A stretch of 64,000 nucleotides of DNA, taken from assembly GCA_020636435.1 (NCBI GenBank), contig JACJXX010000001.1:2683001-2747000 (forward strand), given 5' to 3'. The stretch is from Lewinellaceae bacterium (GTDB lineage: Bacteria; Bacteroidota; Bacteroidia; Chitinophagales; Saprospiraceae). Every line of letters starts with the position of its first letter. Position 1 is the first letter of the stretch. Below the pieces are notes generated by a model that worked only from the letters and a program-made list of their open reading frames with translations, did no database searches and had not been told where the DNA came from. The translations under genes and the position numbers were made by a program. This document shows positions 8,067-17,069 of this stretch, piece after piece.

Positions 8067-8942
8067 ATGAGCAATAGTAGAAAACATATAAGATTTGATT
8101 GGGCAATAAAAAGGATACTTAGGGATAAGGCCAATTTTGGCATTTTGGAAGGGTTTCTGACAGAATTGATAGGTGAGGAAATCAAAATAGAAGCAATACT
8201 TGAAAGTGAAAGTAATAAAGAAACAGAAGACAACAAATTCAACCGGGTAGATTTATTAGTACAAAACCAAAAGGGTGAATTGATCATTATTGAAATCCAG
8301 AATTCACATGAATTAGATTACTTTTTAAGAATCTTGTTTGGAGTATCAAAAGCAATAACAGAATACATCAAGGAAGGAGAACCCTATTCAAAGATAAAGA
8401 AGGTAATATCAGCCAATATCATATATTTTGATTTAGGACAGGGAGAAGATTATGTATACAAGGGAATAACAAGGTTTAAGGGAATTCATAAGAATGACCT
8501 GTTAGAATTATCACCAAGTCAAAAGAAATTATTTGGGAAAGAAGCTGTATCTGACTTATATCCAGAAATATATTTGATTAAAGTAAATCAATTTGATGAT
8601 TTAGCCAAAGACAGCTTAGACGAATGGATTTACTTTTTTAAGAATAGTGAAATAAAAGAAGGGTTTAAAGCAAGGGGATTAGAGGAAGCACAGGAAAAAC
8701 TGCAAATTGCAAATATGAGTGAATCCGAATATAAGAATTATCAAAGATACTTGGATAATTTGAGATACCAGGCAAGCATAGCAGAAACATTGAAATTTGA
8801 AGCTCAGGAAAAAGTAAGAAAAGACAGAGACATAGAAATAATAAAGAATGGATTAAGCCAGGGAATATCTAAAGAAATATTATCCACATTAACAGGGTTG
8901 AGTATTGAACAAATAGATCAAATTTTAAAAGAGAAACAGTAA
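8067..8942 (+). CDS. Rpn/PDDEXK_2-family nuclease (recombination-promoting transposase-like)
   Basis: 291 aa. HIRFDWAIKRILRDKANFGILEGFL is the classic opening of the PD-(D/E)XK transposase/Rpn family. The nuclease core shows RVDLLVQNQKG then IIIEIQNS (Asp then Glu-x-Gln). The C-terminal ~60 residues are helical and end with a small HTH-like segment (GISKEILSTLTGLSIEQIDQIL). The ATG at 8067 is preferred over an in-frame TTG at 8052. The gene is clearly richer in A/T than its neighbours, suggesting horizontal acquisition. Relatives act as DNA endonucleases, and some are linked to phage defence. The role here is unknown. Confidence 0.85.
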   Translation: MSNSRKHIRFDWAIKRILRDKANFGILEGFLTELIGEEIKIEAILESESNKETEDNKFNRVDLLVQNQKGELIIIEIQNSHELDYFLRILFGVSKAITEYIKEGEPYSKIKKVISANIIYFDLGQGEDYVYKGITRFKGIHKNDLLELSPSQKKLFGKEAVSDLYPEIYLIKVNQFDDLAKDSLDEWIYFFKNSEIKEGFKARGLEEAQEKLQIANMSESEYKNYQRYLDNLRYQASIAETLKFEAQEKVRKDRDIEIIKNGLSQGISKEILSTLTGLSIEQIDQILKEKQ

Positions 8943-8971
8943 TTAAGCCGTCCGGAAAAACTATCCCCACC

Positions 8972-9004
8972 TACACACTGATTCACTGACACACTGACAC
9001 ACCA
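8972..9004. repeat. Short ACTGACACAC-type array
   Basis: About three degenerate units lie between the convergent Rpn-like gene and lipoprotein gene. Another case of short repeats just after a stop codon. Confidence 0.4.
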
Positions 9005-9018
9005 ATACCCTTCCCTTC

Positions 9019-9816
9019 CTACCAATAATCCAACACTACCCTTACATGCTCCAGCTCGATGAGGGACAACTGCTCCAGGCCGCCGTTTTCGAACAGGGCG
9101 TCGAATTCGGCCACGTTGCGGTTGTCTTCTTTGGGTTTGAAATTGCGGTAGTCAGCAAAGCGGATGCCATTGGAGGTGATGATGCCGTAGGCCTCCCGGA
9201 AGCGGGCGCCCCCGCCGTCGACGTGGAAATTATAGGCCAGATAGTCCAGGGTATGGTCTTCCTTATGGAACCAATACATGTATTCATCCTCGAAATCCTT
9301 GCCGCCGCCCTCTTGCTGGAACGTAACTTTTACTTTGTGATAGGGCTTGCCTTTGATGGTGGCTTCTCCGGCGTATTGCTTGATCGCCGCCGCATCGTTG
9401 AGAAAATACGGCAGCAGGGCAAAATAAATGACCGAGTTGACGGAATTGGCATAGGCCGCGCTGTCCTTTTCGCTCAGGGTGACGCGCTGGCCGTTCACCT
9501 CGCGGTAGAAACCCTCAGAGTTGAGCACGTCGCGGACCTCCGCCCCGGTGGTGTCGGTGAAAATGCGTTCGTACTCAAATTTGCTTCCCTGCCGGGTGGC
9601 GATGTACTGCCTGCCCCTGAATTCGAACTTCACGCGGCTGTCCTCGTATTTCCGGCCGCCGTGTTTTTGAATGGCAGCGTCTACGATCTGTTGCGCTTTC
9701 TCATCTGTTGCCGCTTCCGCCGGCTGTTCTACCTGCTGATTGGCTTGCCGGTTGTTTTCCGTGCCGCAACTAACCGGGAGAAGCAATAAGCAGCACCAAA
9801 AGGCCCAGTTTTTCAT
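9019..9816 (-). CDS. DUF6503-like lipoprotein
   Basis: 265 aa. The start MKNWAFWCCLLLLPVSC gives a lipobox (PVSC) with the acylated Cys at residue 17. After a Gln/Ala-rich linker, the domain begins at AQQIVDAAIQKHGGRKYEDS and continues as a long beta-sheet protein resembling outer-membrane lipoprotein-sorting (LolA/LolB-like) folds, as in Bacteroidota proteins labelled DUF6503. Probably periplasmic or outer-membrane anchored. Ligand unknown. A -7-like box TATCTTTA lies 11 nt before the ATG. Confidence 0.7.
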   Translation of the reverse strand: MKNWAFWCCLLLLPVSCGTENNRQANQQVEQPAEAATDEKAQQIVDAAIQKHGGRKYEDSRVKFEFRGRQYIATRQGSKFEYERIFTDTTGAEVRDVLNSEGFYREVNGQRVTLSEKDSAAYANSVNSVIYFALLPYFLNDAAAIKQYAGEATIKGKPYHKVKVTFQQEGGGKDFEDEYMYWFHKEDHTLDYLAYNFHVDGGGARFREAYGIITSNGIRFADYRNFKPKEDNRNVAEFDALFENGGLEQLSLIELEHVRVVLDYW

Positions 9817-9827
9817 GGCTTTTTTTG

Positions 9828-9861
9828 TAAAGATAAACACTATTTAGTTTGCTGTTAGCAA
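9828..9861 (-). promoter_or_regulatory. Promoter-like boxes before the lipoprotein gene
   Basis: On the minus strand TTG (9859-9861), 23 nt, then TATCTTTA (9828-9835). It is one base off the TAnnTTTG -7 consensus. Confidence 0.4.
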
Positions 9862-9870
9862 CGCACCAGT

Positions 9871-11190
9871 TTACTTTGCGGAGGGAATCTCGCGTGCCCA
9901 TTCCTCATTGCCGTTGGCGTCGATGACGCGTATTTTGAGCACCCGTTCGGTGCGGGGCCCGGAGAATTCCAGCAGGCCGAAGTTGTGTTCGTTCACCAGG
10001 GTGCCCTCCACGCGCAATTCATTGGCTTCATTGGTTGGATTCACTCCGGCGGTCAGGGGGGAGATGGTCAGGTCGTAGACGGCGTTATCCCGGGCATTGA
10101 CGTATTTGCTCAACTCCGTCAGATGGCGGTCGCCGCTGAGGAAAACGACGTTGCGGATGTCTTCTTCCTCGATGCGCTTCAGCAGGTAGGCCCGCTCTTC
10201 CGGGAAGAGGTTCTCGTAAGTTTCATGGGCCTTCACCGGGTTGAGCACCTGATTGCCGATGCAGACCATCTTGAAAGGGGCGTAGCTGGCCGCCAGTGCG
10301 CCGATCAGCCATTCCAGTTGTTCTTTGCCAAGCATGGTGTGATCGCCACCTTCCAGGCGGTTGGGGCTGCGGAAGTAGCGGTCGTCCACCAGGAAGAAGT
10401 CGATATCGTTGTACTGAAAGAAGGTGGTGATGCCCTTCTGCCCGTTGACGCCAAAAGTAGGGTTGCCCCAGAACAGGCGGAAGGCCTCCAGGGTGGTTTC
10501 CTTATGAACATAGGTGCGGTCCGAATTGTCGGCCCCGTAGTCGTGGTCGTCCCAGATGGCGTAATGGTGGGCAGAGGCCAGCAGGGGTTGCATATCCGGC
10601 AGGCTGCGGGTGTGGGTATACCGTTTGAGAATGCCTGTGCGGGAGTACCAGTCCGCTTCCCGCAGGTAGGTATTGTCGCCCAGCCAGATCATGGCGTCGG
10701 GGCTTTCCTGAAAAATGGCATTGAAGATTTGATAATCGCTGCCGTAGGGCTTGCCGGGGCGGTCGTACACTTCCTCGTTGACATAAGCGCAACTGCCGAT
10801 GGCCACGCTGAAGGCCGGCGGGTCGTAGCGCCAGCGCCATAGTTCCTGGGTTTTGAACTCAGTAAGATAGTCCAGCTTGACCGCCTGTTCGCCGATCAGC
10901 AGTTGGTAAGCATACTCCGTGCCCGGTTCTACTTCGTCGGCCAGCAGCTTGGCGGTAAAGGCCTCGCTCTTTTGCGTCCGCTTTGCCTCGGTGTAGTGTT
11001 TTTCGCCGGGCTTGTCCTTGGGCCAGTAGGCGAATTGCACCTGTGCGGGTTCCGTGGTTTGTACCCAGAGCAAGACTTCCCGCATCTCGTTGTAGCCGAG
11101 CATGGGACCAGATTGGAGCAGGGATTGCTGGGCGGACGATAGCGTTGAAAATAACAAGAGCAAAAACAAGGGGGAAAGGTATGGTTTCAT
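9871..11190 (-). CDS. PhoD-like alkaline phosphatase/phosphodiesterase
   Basis: 439 aa with a signal peptide ending near LSSAQ. An N-terminal beta-sandwich domain (~25-120) is followed by a metallophosphoesterase core: IGSCAY, MIWLGDNTYLREADW, AIWDDHDYG and VFLSGDRHLTEL contain the Asp/His/Cys metal ligands typical of PhoD. It probably hydrolyses phosphodiesters or phosphomonoesters outside the inner membrane. The C-terminal ~40 residues resemble a beta domain rather than a clear T9SS tag. It lies 54 nt upstream of the lipoprotein gene on the same strand. Confidence 0.88.
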   Translation of the reverse strand: MKPYLSPLFLLLLFSTLSSAQQSLLQSGPMLGYNEMREVLLWVQTTEPAQVQFAYWPKDKPGEKHYTEAKRTQKSEAFTAKLLADEVEPGTEYAYQLLIGEQAVKLDYLTEFKTQELWRWRYDPPAFSVAIGSCAYVNEEVYDRPGKPYGSDYQIFNAIFQESPDAMIWLGDNTYLREADWYSRTGILKRYTHTRSLPDMQPLLASAHHYAIWDDHDYGADNSDRTYVHKETTLEAFRLFWGNPTFGVNGQKGITTFFQYNDIDFFLVDDRYFRSPNRLEGGDHTMLGKEQLEWLIGALAASYAPFKMVCIGNQVLNPVKAHETYENLFPEERAYLLKRIEEEDIRNVVFLSGDRHLTELSKYVNARDNAVYDLTISPLTAGVNPTNEANELRVEGTLVNEHNFGLLEFSGPRTERVLKIRVIDANGNEEWAREIPSAK

Positions 11191-11313
11191 TTTTTGCTGT
11201 AAAGCTAAGGAAGCCGGGGAGGAAAGCCTATATTCGGAGGATTATTTTTGGGTTAAGGAGGGAGAATGGAAGGATGAGGTTTTTGATTTGCGGCCGTCTA
11301 TGTGTTGAGTATA

Positions 11314-11361
11314 GGCGGAAGGCGATTTCGTATGGATTCCCCTGGCCAATCGCCTTCCGCC
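11314..11361. terminator. Perfect 14-bp inverted repeat after the DUF6159 gene
   Basis: GGCGGAAGGCGATT (11314-11327) and its exact complement (11348-11361) are separated by 20 nt. It lies 7 nt beyond the DUF6159 stop codon and ahead of the PhoD gene, with no T-tract. Confidence 0.55.
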
Positions 11362-11368
11362 AACAAAC

Positions 11369-12211
11369 TCACTTCTTCTTCGGCACAAACACATTATCCA
11401 GTATCTCATTGTCGTAGTACTCCACCGGCTCGTCGTTCACATGGCGGTAAATGGCCGCCAGAAATACCGTTTCGGCCGCCGACACCACTGTGATTAGCAA
11501 GAGGAAGGCGAGCACGCCGGCCACAATGGCTACAATGGGTTGGACAAAAAACAACAGTGCAACGCCGACAGCGATCATGACAAAGCCCAGAAGGTAAAAC
11601 AGGCCAAAGCTGAAATTGGCGCCGATGGCCTCGCCCCATTTTTCTTTCATGATCTGTCCCGAGCGCTTTACCGCCTGAAAAGGCGTGACGTTCTCATAAG
11701 CCACCACCGGTACGACAAAGAAGGTGGCAATAGACCAAACGATGCCAACAATGCCGACAATGATCTGCCCGACGAAGCCCAGCCGGTCTTCCAGGGTTTT
11801 CAGGATCACCCCGACGGTGGCCGCCAGCAGCGCCCAGGACACGATGGCGTCGAAACGCGAAACGCTGTAGGCAATGCCATCACCCACCTTGGCGTCCCTG
11901 CCTTCCATAATAAGGCGGGTGCAATGGATCAGGCCGACGTTGAAAAAGACCACGATGGTGAAGTTGACCAGGTAAAAAATAAAGAGGCCCGCATAGGCCA
12001 GCCATTCGCCGCCGGTTTCAAAGCGGGTGAAGAAGGCGTCGATGTTGAAGCCGAACATGGCGGCGATGCCTCCGAAAAAGGTCAGGCAGATAAACAAAAG
12101 GGAAGCCCCGGAAAGCACCGGGAAGAGCATCAGGCTGGGGTTTTCGCGAATGATGCCGAAACTGGCCATTCCCAGTTTCCAGCCGTTGCTCAGGCGATCG
12201 AAGAATCTCAT
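11369..12211 (-). CDS. DUF6159 family integral membrane protein
   Basis: 280 aa with about six membrane helices (for example LMLFPVLSGASLLFICLTFF, WLAYAGLFIFYLVNFTIVVFF, IIVGIVGIVWSIATFFVVPVV, YLLGFVMIAVGVALLFFV). The motif VPVVAYENVTPFQAVKRSGQ fits the DUF6159 family. Inner-membrane location is likely and function is unknown. The C-terminus is cytosolic-looking and basic (FVPKKK). A TATCTTTT box (12240-12247, minus strand) 29 nt upstream may be its promoter. Confidence 0.75.
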   Translation of the reverse strand: MRFFDRLSNGWKLGMASFGIIRENPSLMLFPVLSGASLLFICLTFFGGIAAMFGFNIDAFFTRFETGGEWLAYAGLFIFYLVNFTIVVFFNVGLIHCTRLIMEGRDAKVGDGIAYSVSRFDAIVSWALLAATVGVILKTLEDRLGFVGQIIVGIVGIVWSIATFFVVPVVAYENVTPFQAVKRSGQIMKEKWGEAIGANFSFGLFYLLGFVMIAVGVALLFFVQPIVAIVAGVLAFLLLITVVSAAETVFLAAIYRHVNDEPVEYYDNEILDNVFVPKKK

Positions 12212-12330
12212 GTGATGTGGTTTAGGTTTTTTTAAGGGTAAAAGATAACTGGCCTAAGATAAGCAAATTACCGGCAGCTTGTCAAGAGCAACAGATCAAC
12301 TGAGGGTTTGCTTCGACAATTGTGGAGCTT

Positions 12331-13515
12331 TTAAAACAACTCCACCGGATTCATTTCCAAAAATTGCTGCCAGGGCAATCCTTCCGAGCCTACCAGTAGG
12401 GTTTTATGGGGTTTGTATTTTTGGGCAAACACATCAATGCCGCGGGCTTTTCGGCGCACGCCGCTTTTCACTTCGATGGCGATGGCCTGCCCGTCCTTTT
12501 CCAAAATAAAATCAACCTCGTCATCTCTGTGCCGCCAGTAACAGAGCGCCATGTTGCTGGTTTTTGCTGCATTGGCCAGGTGGGCGCCAATAGCCGATTC
12601 GACATGCCTTCCCCATTCAGCGGGTTGTTGCCGGATTTGGCTGAAATTAAAAGGTGAAAATACGGACTGCAAGGCCGTGTTCATCACCTGAAATTTTGGG
12701 CTGGAGGCGCGGGTGCGTATTTTGGACGGTGAATAGTTTTCCAATCCGGCAACCAAACCCGCCATATCCAGCAGGTCGAGATAATGGGAAAGCGTTGTGG
12801 TGTTCCCGGCATCCTGCAATTGCCCCAGCATCTTATTATAAGAGATGATCTGCCCCGACTTGGCGCAAGCCAGTTCGAATAACCGCCGCAGCAGGGCAGG
12901 CTTATGTACCCGCGTAAGCATCAGGATGTCTTTGGATATTGTCGTTTCTACAAGGGAATTGCGGATGTATTCTCTCCACCGTTGTTCCTCCTCCACCAAT
13001 GTAGCCCCGCCCGGATAACCGCCAAACCATACATACTGCTCCGGGCCGAACCCAAAAGCCTTTTCCATTTCTGTGAGAGACCAATGGGGCATGGGGATCA
13101 ATTCAAACCGCCCTGCCAACGATTCGGTCAGCCCTTCCTGGATCAGCAGGCTGGCGGATCCGAGCAATACGGTTTTAAGATTAACCTCATCCCAGGTGTC
13201 TTTATCCCATTGTTTTTTCACTTCCCGGCTCCAATCGGGAACTTTCTGTACCTCGTCAATGAACAGGATCATTTCATTGTGGCCGCCAGCTTTCATTTTC
13301 AGGCGTGCCGTTTCCCATTGCTGGGCAATCCATACAGCGTCCGCTTCCCTGGTTTCATCGGCGGAGGCAAAATGGTAAGGCGCCTTTAATGTTGTGGATA
13401 CCTGTTTGATCAGTGTAGTCTTTCCTACTTGCCTGGGGCCATTGAGTACCTGTAAAAAACGGCGTGATTCTTTCAACCGATTGGAAAGTATATGGTATTG
13501 GGCACGTTTGTACAT
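12331..13515 (-). CDS. AAA+ ATPase with DUF4143 domain
   Basis: About 394 aa from MYKRAQYHILSNRLKESRRF. An in-frame ATG at 13575 would add 20 residues. Walker A is NGPRQVGKTTL and Walker B MILFIDEVQKV, followed by an arginine finger region. The C-terminal DUF4143 part contains the nuclease-like segment CYWRHRDDEVDFILEKDGQAIAIEVKSG. Members are widespread in bacteria, often accessory genes, with unclear function. The upstream DNA holds two direct copies of AAGTAATTTTACTCAATAT (13564-13600). Confidence 0.85.
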   Translation of the reverse strand: MYKRAQYHILSNRLKESRRFLQVLNGPRQVGKTTLIKQVSTTLKAPYHFASADETREADAVWIAQQWETARLKMKAGGHNEMILFIDEVQKVPDWSREVKKQWDKDTWDEVNLKTVLLGSASLLIQEGLTESLAGRFELIPMPHWSLTEMEKAFGFGPEQYVWFGGYPGGATLVEEEQRWREYIRNSLVETTISKDILMLTRVHKPALLRRLFELACAKSGQIISYNKMLGQLQDAGNTTTLSHYLDLLDMAGLVAGLENYSPSKIRTRASSPKFQVMNTALQSVFSPFNFSQIRQQPAEWGRHVESAIGAHLANAAKTSNMALCYWRHRDDEVDFILEKDGQAIAIEVKSGVRRKARGIDVFAQKYKPHKTLLVGSEGLPWQQFLEMNPVELF

Positions 13516-13601
13516 CTGGTGTGGCTTGAAGCAGCAATTAACAAATTGCTCACTATGATAAGTAATTTTACTCAATATAGCAAGTAATTTTACTCAATAT
13601 T

Positions 13602-14693
13602 CTACAAGCCTGTCAAAAGGATCTTTTCAACATCACTCATAACGCCCCCGTCATAAGACAGCAGCAGCCGGCAAACCAGGAAAGGCCCCTGGAAGGCCTC
13701 CGGCTTCAATGGGTAACTATAGGTTCCAGCCGATTGTTGCCCCAGCTTCTGATGTGCTACGTTGCGCCCGAAAGCATCAAACAACATCAGCTGTACCTCT
13801 CCACCCAACGGCAGCCGGTACCTCAACGAGGCTTCTTCCCGAACAGGGTTGGGAACGACAAGCAGTTCCAGGCCTTTATCTTTGTTCGGCTCTTCCACCG
13901 CTACCGGGTCGCAGGGCACGGAAAGGCCGGTGCAGTAAGTGCGCTCCGCCACGGTGCAGTCCAGCACAAAAGGGTTGGGGTTGCCCTGGTAGAAGGCGAT
14001 CTTCTCGCTGCGTTGGTACTCGGTGTCATCCACCGGGTCGGCGATGTGCCACTCGCAGAGGGTTTCGCGCTGGGACTCGAAGAAGTTGGGATCCTCCGCA
14101 TTGGCCTGGTTGCGGTATATGGTGTAAAAGTAGAACATGGCGCGGGCCACATCGCCCTTTTGCGCTTCGGGCGGTTCGAAGCCGATGGAGCTGTACTCGC
14201 TATACAGGTCCCGGTTGGCGGAAGGGACGCTGCTCTGCTGCTGGCTGAGGTAGAACCAGGTTTGGGCCTGCCCGTCCGGCACTTCCCGGAACGGCAGGTT
14301 GGCGCGGGCGGCGTTGACGTTCTCCCGGGTGGGATAGAGGTGGTGCATATCGGCCAGGGCCGGCTCCTGGTCTGCCCCGAAGGCGCGGGGGTAGGTGTGC
14401 TCGGTATTGATGCCCTTGCTAAAGGCGTCAATTGTGGGATCCTGCGTGGGGTCCAGGTAGATGGTGTAGCCGGTGTACACGCAGGTGAGGCTGTCGTCGT
14501 GCGCATCGACCCGGGAAAAAAGGGTGTCGCGGGAGTTGGCGAAGGGCAGCACCTGATCTGGGGTATAGTTGTTTTGCAGTGCCTGAATGAGGACCGGGCC
14601 GTCGAGGGTGGGGAAGACGGCTTCGTACTGGGCGTGGGCTGCCGGCAGGAGCAGCTTAAGAAAGAAAAGAAGGCTGAGTAGTATGCGTTGCAT
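13602..14693 (-). CDS. Secreted endonuclease I family protein with T9SS tag
   Basis: 363 aa from MQRILLSLLFFLKLLLPAAHAQ, a signal peptide. The longer frame upstream is not supported. The nuclease domain (~30-250) has the endonuclease I/His-Me finger region GINTEHTYPRAFG, then MHHLYPTRENVNAARANLPF with the metal-binding Asn, and WHIADPVDDTEYQRSEKIAFYQGNPNPFV, typical of the family. The last ~80 residues (LLVVPNPVREEASLRYRLP...) form a T9SS sorting domain. Probably degrades extracellular DNA/RNA for nutrient uptake. Confidence 0.9.
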   Translation of the reverse strand: MQRILLSLLFFLKLLLPAAHAQYEAVFPTLDGPVLIQALQNNYTPDQVLPFANSRDTLFSRVDAHDDSLTCVYTGYTIYLDPTQDPTIDAFSKGINTEHTYPRAFGADQEPALADMHHLYPTRENVNAARANLPFREVPDGQAQTWFYLSQQQSSVPSANRDLYSEYSSIGFEPPEAQKGDVARAMFYFYTIYRNQANAEDPNFFESQRETLCEWHIADPVDDTEYQRSEKIAFYQGNPNPFVLDCTVAERTYCTGLSVPCDPVAVEEPNKDKGLELLVVPNPVREEASLRYRLPLGGEVQLMLFDAFGRNVAHQKLGQQSAGTYSYPLKPEAFQGPFLVCRLLLSYDGGVMSDVEKILLTGL

Positions 14694-14807
14694 GGGAAGT
14701 GGTTTGTTGAATGCCTGAGGTTGGGCGAAGATACGAAATGGGGAGCGGTTGGGGGTTGCATTAGTGTGAAAGTCGTTTCGAAGTATTCGGTTTTGTGAGA
14801 TTCGAGG

Positions 14808-14875
14808 CGAGCCATTTAGCCATCCAACAATTGCCCGAAGCCCTGCCCCGGAACAATTTAACAATTTAGCCATGT
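14808..14875. repeat. Degenerate AACAATTTAGCCA-type repeats
   Basis: Units such as CATCCAACAATT and AACAATTTA alternate between the endonuclease I start and the next gene's stop. The same words recur in inverse orientation near 61620-61675. Confidence 0.4.
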
Positions 14876-14894
14876 ACCCATGGCTCTCTGCCCT

Positions 14895-15638
14895 CTACCC
14901 CCTCCCCCGCTCATCCACATACTCCGCCACCCCCGAGCCCGCATCCGTGCAATACCGATAAAAATCATACGCCACCAGCAGGCTCTCGCCCGTATAATGC
15001 AGTCCTTCCTCCAGCCGTCGCCGGTGCAGGTCCAGCAGGCCCTCCTCTTTCTGCATGAACGCATACAAAGTCTGCATCACCCTGGCGAAGCGCTCCATAT
15101 CGTTGGCTTTGGGAATATCCGGGCTGCCCAGTTTTTCCAGGAGTAGGCGGAAGCCTGCCGGCTCGTGGAGCGTATACCGATCCGGGTAGCGGAAAGCCAG
15201 GTAGAGGGACACCATCTGGTAATCGTCGTCGTGGTAGTGGTTGTTGTCGATGGAGCGCGGATGCGCGTCTTTATATTCCTGGAGCAGCATATCGCAGTAA
15301 TAGACAAATCGCCCTACCCTACCTTCCAGGCTCTTCTCCTCGTTGAACAGGTCGAAGAATATATGCCGCACAAAGTCCGGCTGCATGCGGGCCAGTTCCA
15401 GCATCATCCGCTTCGGCTCGTAGGCGTGCCTTTTCCAAAGGCGTTTGGTATGAGAATTTTGAAGCGCGCTGTCGTACATGGCCGGCCAGTCGTCGGCGTC
15501 CATATCCCAACGTTCCTGGAAAATGCGCTGCGACTCCCAGATGTAAAGGCGTTGTTCCTTCGCTTTTGAAGTGGAGAGGTATTTACGGTATTGCCGGAGG
15601 TAGTGTTGAATGCGTTTGAGCTGCATGAGATTGGACAA
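14895..15638 (-). CDS. Conserved hypothetical protein, helical
   Basis: 247 aa. No signal peptide or membrane segment, and largely alpha-helical. Notable features are RLYIWESQRIFQERWDMDADD, ALQNSHTKRLWKRHAYEPKR, RFVYYCDMLLQEYK and NNHYHDDDYQMVSLYLAFRYP, with a His/Asp cluster. This resembles an uncharacterised Bacteroidota family but I cannot assign a function. The start could be MSNL at 15638 or MQLK 12 nt later. It lies downstream of the sigma/barrel pair on the same strand, separated by an ACCATGGA array. Confidence 0.55.
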   Translation of the reverse strand: MSNLMQLKRIQHYLRQYRKYLSTSKAKEQRLYIWESQRIFQERWDMDADDWPAMYDSALQNSHTKRLWKRHAYEPKRMMLELARMQPDFVRHIFFDLFNEEKSLEGRVGRFVYYCDMLLQEYKDAHPRSIDNNHYHDDDYQMVSLYLAFRYPDRYTLHEPAGFRLLLEKLGSPDIPKANDMERFARVMQTLYAFMQKEEGLLDLHRRRLEEGLHYTGESLLVAYDFYRYCTDAGSGVAEYVDERGRG

Positions 15639-15690
15639 ATGGTTTCATGGTTAGATAGCTCCATGGTGGCATGGCGGCACGGCTGCCGTT

Positions 15691-15736
15691 CAACCATGGA
15701 ACCATGGAACCATGGAACCATGGAACAGTGGAACAG
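15691..15736. repeat. CCATGGAA tandem array
   Basis: Four to five 8-bp units directly after the stop of the beta-barrel gene (15738). Each unit contains an NcoI-type CCATGG palindrome. Confidence 0.7.
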
Positions 15737-15737
15737 T

Positions 15738-17069
15738 TTACAACATCTGCCGCAAGCCAATAAACAGCCCCGTGGTCATATAGCGCTGCTGCACCCCATA
15801 CTGGTCGCGGGTAACTGATTTTGGGTAGACCTTGATGTGGGGTTCCACGACGAGCTGCAGGTTGTGGCCCGCCTGATAAGCGAACCCCACGCTGCCGTAC
15901 CAGCCCAGGCCGGCCTGTTGTTTGAAGGCCGGGTAAGCGTCGGGGTCCCCCGAGTCGAAGCGGACGGGCTGCAGGTCCTGAGGGGAGAGGAAATCGCCTT
16001 TCTGGCGGAACAGGAGGTTGAGGTACGCCCCGCCGTTGACCGATACCTTGAGCTTATTTGCAGTCAACTCATATCCCAACAGGAAGGGGATATCGAGCAT
16101 GCGGTAGTGGTTTTGGGTGACTTTGCGGCGGGTGCCGATCCTGACGATGGTATCGGTGCTTATGATATTGCCTGCCTGGTCGTAGTTATTGATGGTTTCG
16201 ATGATCTCTTCGCTGCCGTTGATATAGCTGAAGCGCTCGTTGATCTGAGAGTAGTTCAAGCCCGTGCGCAGGGCCAGGCCCTTATCGGAAACCAGAGAAA
16301 GGCGCAGTGCGCCGCTGAAGGCATACAGGTTGGATTCCGTCTCCTCCCGCGTGTTGACGTACTCTTCAAACTCGGGATCACGGGGCTGCAACTGCCGGAA
16401 GGTGAGGTCGGGAGAAACGAGCGCGTCGAGATAAATATTCCAGTGCCCCTTGCCAAATTCAGCGCATTTGGGATCCGGAGAAAATATCGCGTCAAAAATG
16501 GAAAGGGGGTTTGCCGGTTGTTGCGCCAGAGGAGAAGGCAAGTCGAATAGCGCTTCTTCCCGGACGGGGCGCACCGCCGGAGGGGAAGCATGCTGCGCTG
16601 TGTTTTGTGAGGAAGCATCTTGCCGAACTGCCGGCAAAGCAGCAGAGGCCGGCTGCCGGTCATTCCCGGAGGCAACTACTGCTTCTTGTGAGGGCACCGG
16701 AGTGGAAACATCAGGCGAGGCGGTTTCAACGGTTGCTTTGCTGTTTTCAGTGTTATCAAAGCCGGCTGGGAGGGTAGCAGGAACATTTCGCTGTGCAAGA
16801 ATATCTGCGGCGGCCAGGGCACCGGACAGGGGGATGGGAAAGTTGCCAAGGCTAGGCTGCTGGAGGGACCATATCCCCCAGCTTAAGCCTGCCGCCACGA
16901 GGGCAGCAACCAGGACAGCCATCGGCTTTTTCTGCCGGGCCTGGTTCAGAACGCGGTGTTTCCAGTCGCGTTTTTGGCTTATGTGTTCCCAGAGATGCAT
17001 TGGAGCTTCGGCTTCCAGGTCCCTCAACCTGTTTCGAAACACCGCATCCAGGGAGTTGTGTTTGTTCAT
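15738..17069 (-). CDS. Membrane protein with anti-sigma-like N-terminus and beta-barrel-like C-terminus
   Basis: 443 aa. The N-terminal ~48 residues (LDAVFRNRLRDLEAEAPMHLWEHISQKRDWK) are cytosolic-looking, as in the short anti-sigma-like segments seen next to Bacteroidota ECF genes. One membrane helix follows (PMAVLVAALVAAGLSWGIW, ~49-67), then a Ser/Ala/Pro-rich linker to ~200. The C-terminal ~230 residues resemble a PorT/outer-membrane beta-barrel domain (GALRLSLVSDKGLALRTGLNYSQ ... GLGWYGSVGFAYQAGHNL). The start ATG overlaps the sigma factor stop as ATGA, so the two are translationally coupled. Inference: it regulates the sigma factor or is its main target. Confidence 0.7.
   Translation of the reverse strand: MNKHNSLDAVFRNRLRDLEAEAPMHLWEHISQKRDWKHRVLNQARQKKPMAVLVAALVAAGLSWGIWSLQQPSLGNFPIPLSGALAAADILAQRNVPATLPAGFDNTENSKATVETASPDVSTPVPSQEAVVASGNDRQPASAALPAVRQDASSQNTAQHASPPAVRPVREEALFDLPSPLAQQPANPLSIFDAIFSPDPKCAEFGKGHWNIYLDALVSPDLTFRQLQPRDPEFEEYVNTREETESNLYAFSGALRLSLVSDKGLALRTGLNYSQINERFSYINGSEEIIETINNYDQAGNIISTDTIVRIGTRRKVTQNHYRMLDIPFLLGYELTANKLKVSVNGGAYLNLLFRQKGDFLSPQDLQPVRFDSGDPDAYPAFKQQAGLGWYGSVGFAYQAGHNLQLVVEPHIKVYPKSVTRDQYGVQQRYMTTGLFIGLRQML

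Noticed and set aside
6806..8077. 423-aa plus-strand ORF opposite the GT9 gene
   Set aside because: Starts inside a TIR element and is antisense to a clear GT9 protein.
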